64,000 bases of DNA from Nocardia australiensis (GTDB taxonomy: Bacteria; Actinomycetota; Actinomycetes; Mycobacteriales; Mycobacteriaceae). The notes under the pieces are model-generated. The model had not been told where the DNA came from, did no database searches, and saw only the letters and a list, made by a program, of their open reading frames with translations. Where the stretch lies: contig NZ_JAJFZM010000001.1 of NCBI RefSeq assembly GCF_020733705.1, forward strand, positions 1,240,001 to 1,304,000, written 5' to 3'. The translations under genes were made by a program, and so were the position numbers. Every line of letters begins with the position of its first letter. The first letter of the stretch is position 1. Positions 61,836 through 64,000 of the stretch are shown one piece after another.

Positions 61836-63248
61836 CTACCCCATTTCCTCGAGCGTCTTGCCCTGGGTCTCCGGAACGAACCGGAGCACGAACAATATCG
61901 ACAGGCCCGCGAAGATCGCGTAGATCACGTAGGCGCCGGACAGGTTCCAGTCCGACAGCGAGGGAAAGGTCGCGGTGACGACCCAGTTGGCGATCCATAG
62001 CACGGAGGCGGCCAAGCCGAGAGCGGCCGCACGAATCCTGTTCGGGAACATCTCCCCGAGCATCACCCACACCACCACACCCCAGGACAGGCCGAAGAAC
62101 AGCACGAACGAATGCGCCGAGATCAGCGCGACCATGCCCTGAGCGTGCGGGAGCGACGCGGTGGCGCCGGACCCGGTTTTTGCGGAGAACGCCCAGGCAT
62201 CCAGCGCCAGCGAAACGGTCATGCCGATTGAGCCGATAAGCGCCAACGGTTTTCGGCCGATCCGGTCCACCAGTGCCATGGCGATGACCGTGCCGATGAT
62301 GTTGATGATCGAGGTGGTGAACGAAAACAGGAACGAGCTCGACGGGTCGATGCCCACCGACTGCCACAGCGTGGCCGAATAGTAGAACGCCACATTGATG
62401 CCGACCAGCTGCTGGAAGACAGCAAGCCCGATGCCGATCCACACCACGGGCAGGAATCCGAATCGACCACCGAGCAGGTCTTTGAAGGTGGACTTGTGTT
62501 CGCTGCGCATCGCCTGGTGGATTTCGGCGACTCGCGCGTCCAGATCGATATTCTCGCCTTCCACGTCGGCGAGCACTTTCTTCGCCTCGGCGGTGCGGTC
62601 CACCGAAATCAGGTAGCGCGGTGACTCGGGAATCGTGAACGAAACCAGCCCGTATAGCAGAGCTGGCACCGCCATCACACCCAGCATCCATTGCCAGGCC
62701 TCCAGTCCGGCGATAGTGCCGCGCTGCTCGCCGCCGGCGATCTGCAGAATCGCATAGTTGACCAGCTGCGAGAGTGCGATACCGAAAATGATCGCCGCCT
62801 GCTGGAACGAACCGAGCCGTCCGCGATATGCCGGCGGCGCTACCTCGGCGATGTAGGCGGGTCCGATCACCGACGCCATTCCGATCCCGATGCCGCCGAT
62901 AATTCGCCACATCGCCAGATCCCACAGCGTGAAGGGCAATGCCGACCCGAATGCGCTCACCAGGAACAGCCCCGCCGCGATCCGCATGACGTGAATTCGC
63001 CCGATGCGGTCCGCCAGTCGGCCCGCCGTGGCCGCGCCGATCGCCGACCCGATCAGCGCGACGGCGACCACCTGAGCCAAGGCACCCGACCCGATGCTGT
63101 ATCGGTCACGGATGGCCGCGACCGCGCCGTTGATAACCGCGCTGTCGTAACCGAACAGAAAGCCGCCCATGGCGGCGGCCGCGGTAATGAAGATGACGCG
63201 CCTGATCTGATCGGACGCCTGCCTTGTTTGCAGTCCGGTCGTGCTCAC
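61836..63248 (-). CDS. Sugar porter family MFS transporter (GlcP/XylE-like)
   Basis: 470 residues with twelve membrane helices. Family signatures are GFLFGYDSAVINGAV, GRLADRIGRIHVMRIAA (A-loop D/RxGR), PESPRYLISVDR, FQQLVGINVAFYYSATLW and MLGEMFPNRIRAAALGLAA, and VPETQGKTLEEMG ends it. It imports a hexose, pentose or polyol with protons. The GTG at 63248 overlaps the upstream small gene's stop by 4 bases. It diverges from a zinc alcohol dehydrogenase gene, so a polyol or sugar alcohol is a plausible substrate (inference). Confidence 0.93.
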   Translation of the reverse strand: MSTTGLQTRQASDQIRRVIFITAAAAMGGFLFGYDSAVINGAVAAIRDRYSIGSGALAQVVAVALIGSAIGAATAGRLADRIGRIHVMRIAAGLFLVSAFGSALPFTLWDLAMWRIIGGIGIGMASVIGPAYIAEVAPPAYRGRLGSFQQAAIIFGIALSQLVNYAILQIAGGEQRGTIAGLEAWQWMLGVMAVPALLYGLVSFTIPESPRYLISVDRTAEAKKVLADVEGENIDLDARVAEIHQAMRSEHKSTFKDLLGGRFGFLPVVWIGIGLAVFQQLVGINVAFYYSATLWQSVGIDPSSSFLFSFTTSIINIIGTVIAMALVDRIGRKPLALIGSIGMTVSLALDAWAFSAKTGSGATASLPHAQGMVALISAHSFVLFFGLSWGVVVWVMLGEMFPNRIRAAALGLAASVLWIANWVVTATFPSLSDWNLSGAYVIYAIFAGLSILFVLRFVPETQGKTLEEMG

Positions 63249-63487
63249 CGACGGGCTCCCGTCTCGCGTGCTCGATTCCGGTCGACCTCCACAAGGTGCT
63301 GGACGCCGTCATGCCAGGTAAGCCTGGACCACGGTGCGGCCTGCTGATCGACGATCTGGCCGGCATCGACGCGAAGCATCGGGAAATCCGGCACGTCGAG
63401 GGCCGCAGGATCGATACCGCTGTGCGTGACCGACACATCGCCCCCGGAACTCGCCGAGTCCTGCATGGTTTTGGTTGCTGAGTTCAC
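63245..63487 (-). CDS. Small hypothetical protein coupled to the sugar porter
   Basis: 80 residues, start GTG 63487 with GGAGGG about 5 nt upstream, stop overlapping the transporter GTG (GTGA). The sequence HSGIDPAALDVPDFPMLRVDAGQIVDQQAAPWSRLTWHDGVQHLVEVDRNRAR looks structured and is not a shadow of another gene. No family is recognised. Its first position in the transporter operon suggests a related role. Confidence 0.55.
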   Translation of the reverse strand: MNSATKTMQDSASSGGDVSVTHSGIDPAALDVPDFPMLRVDAGQIVDQQAAPWSRLTWHDGVQHLVEVDRNRARETGARR

Positions 63488-63598
63488 TAAGGCCCTCCAC
63501 GGCTCTTGTCGGTGATCGGACAGCACTTTCGTCCTTCCATCAGCCGCCGCTCTCGGGCCGAGTCGAGAAGGATGCGGCAGCCTCCCGACACAACTGGT

Positions 63599-63694
63599 AT
63601 GACCGGTCATGCCGGAAAGTATGACTATGTCGAAACTCGACCGTCAAGGGTTTCGGATGACCAATTCGAAACTGGTCAAACCGGTGTGACCGGT
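63599..63694. promoter_or_regulatory. Cluster of ACCGGT-containing sites in the divergent promoter
   Basis: Perfect palindrome ATGACCGGTCAT at 63599-63610, and two more ACCGGT cores at 63680-63685 and 63689-63694 in CAAACCGGTGTGACCGGTAT. They sit between the divergent transporter and dehydrogenase genes and look like repressor sites (GntR-, LacI- or TetR-like). Confidence 0.4.
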
Positions 63695-63770
63695 ATACGA
63701 TCCGGTCCTTGAACCAGCCAGCTCGCTGCTCGCAGTGATCTGCATGAGTGCATTTCAGGAGGGATATTCG

Positions 63771-64000
63771 ATGCTCGCGGCTCGATGGCATCGTCGCGCT
63801 GACGTCCGACTCGAAGAAGTCCAGCCGCGCCCACGGCGCGACGACGAGCTCTTGGTCAAGGTCCACTGGTGCGGCATTTGCGGAACCGATTTGGAAGAGT
63901 TCCGCGATGGACCACTCATCATTCCGGTGGACGATCCGCACCCCCTCAGTGGGCGCACGGCGCCGCTGACCCTGGGGCATGAGGTCGTCGGCGAAGTCGT
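63771..64000 (+). CDS. Zinc-dependent medium-chain dehydrogenase (3' truncated by window end)
   Basis: The first 76 codons only. The GroES-like N-terminal domain has WCGICGTDLEEFRDGPLIIP (catalytic zinc Cys) and APLTLGHEVVGEVV (GHE zinc/catalytic), the pattern of 2,3-butanediol, sorbitol and related dehydrogenases. ATG 63771 is preceded by AGGAGGG. It should oxidise a secondary alcohol or polyol with NAD, and diverges from the sugar transporter operon. Confidence 0.85.
   Translation, partial: MLAARWHRRADVRLEEVQPRPRRDDELLVKVHWCGICGTDLEEFRDGPLIIPVDDPHPLSGRTAPLTLGHEVVGEV

Noticed and set aside
1..64000. tRNA, rRNA, riboswitch, T-box and CRISPR signals
   Set aside because: None was recognised on either strand; in particular no T-box-like leader was seen before leuS.

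Overview
The window is high-GC actinobacterial DNA, most likely from Nocardia or a close relative in the mycolic-acid group (Mycobacteriales). The pointers are MmpL3 (trehalose monomycolate exporter), a DUF3068/PorA-family protein, a GTP-type PEP carboxykinase, a SigL/RslA-like pair, frequent GTG/TTG starts, and gene order that from memory matches the Mycobacterium tuberculosis Rv0204c-Rv0227c region (DUF3068, multipass membrane protein, GT4, methyltransferase, aldehyde dehydrogenase, pckA, two GTPase-like genes, trmB, NYN protein, mmpL3, AI-2E transporter). The genus is an inference; no rRNA or tRNA gene is seen.

Region by region. 1-7.2 kb: cell-envelope glycan genes (DUF3068 protein, flippase-like protein, large membrane protein, GT4, methyltransferase). 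7.2-11.3 kb: aldehyde dehydrogenase, small hypothetical genes, a GlxA-type regulator and an HD-domain protein. 11.4-17.4 kb: pckG, a pair of degenerate dynamin-like GTPases and an SDR. 17.7-22.3 kb: trmB-NYN-mmpL3 with overlapping junctions. 22.4-28.4 kb: a leftward series of AI-2E transporter, histidine kinase, LuxR-type response regulator, DUF1707 protein and DUF2339 protein. 28.5-31.6 kb: adenylate cyclase, LPG-synthase-like membrane protein, DUF3054 protein. 31.6-42.3 kb: a degenerate PBP-like lipoprotein, aroQ, small redox and membrane proteins, an HxlR/dehydrogenase pair, glycerate kinase, an exported hydrolase, a GNAT protein and an acyltransferase. 42.4-44.3 kb: YqgE and an ECF sigma/anti-sigma pair. 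44.4-51.4 kb: an accessory block in which EXLDI-DrrA-DrrB exporter genes diverge from a four-gene operon (TPP enzyme, SRPBCC protein, KAS III-like enzyme, PLP aminotransferase). 51.4-57.9 kb: SdpI protein, leuS, SDR, glucosylglycerate hydrolase, GH25 lysozyme. 58-60 kb: PhoX phosphatase. 60.1-61.7 kb: an intact insertion sequence with inverted repeats and a target duplication. 61.8-64 kb: sugar transporter operon diverging from a truncated zinc alcohol dehydrogenase gene.

The best candidate for an undescribed system is 46256-51356. A translationally coupled four-enzyme operon that looks like small-molecule biosynthesis shares a short divergent control region with a DrrAB-type exporter and a ribbon-helix-helix-like EXLDI protein. 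Direct repeats lie over the EXLDI promoter. Other signals: eight genes have a TANNNT hexamer 6-7 nt before the start codon and no clear Shine-Dalgarno site (leaderless transcription); a PBP-like lipoprotein has lost its active-site serine and lysine; a KAS III-like enzyme has Asn in place of the catalytic His; the GTPase pair has altered P-loops; and the sigma-factor gene has a SigL-type autoregulatory promoter and a hairpin with its start codon in the loop.
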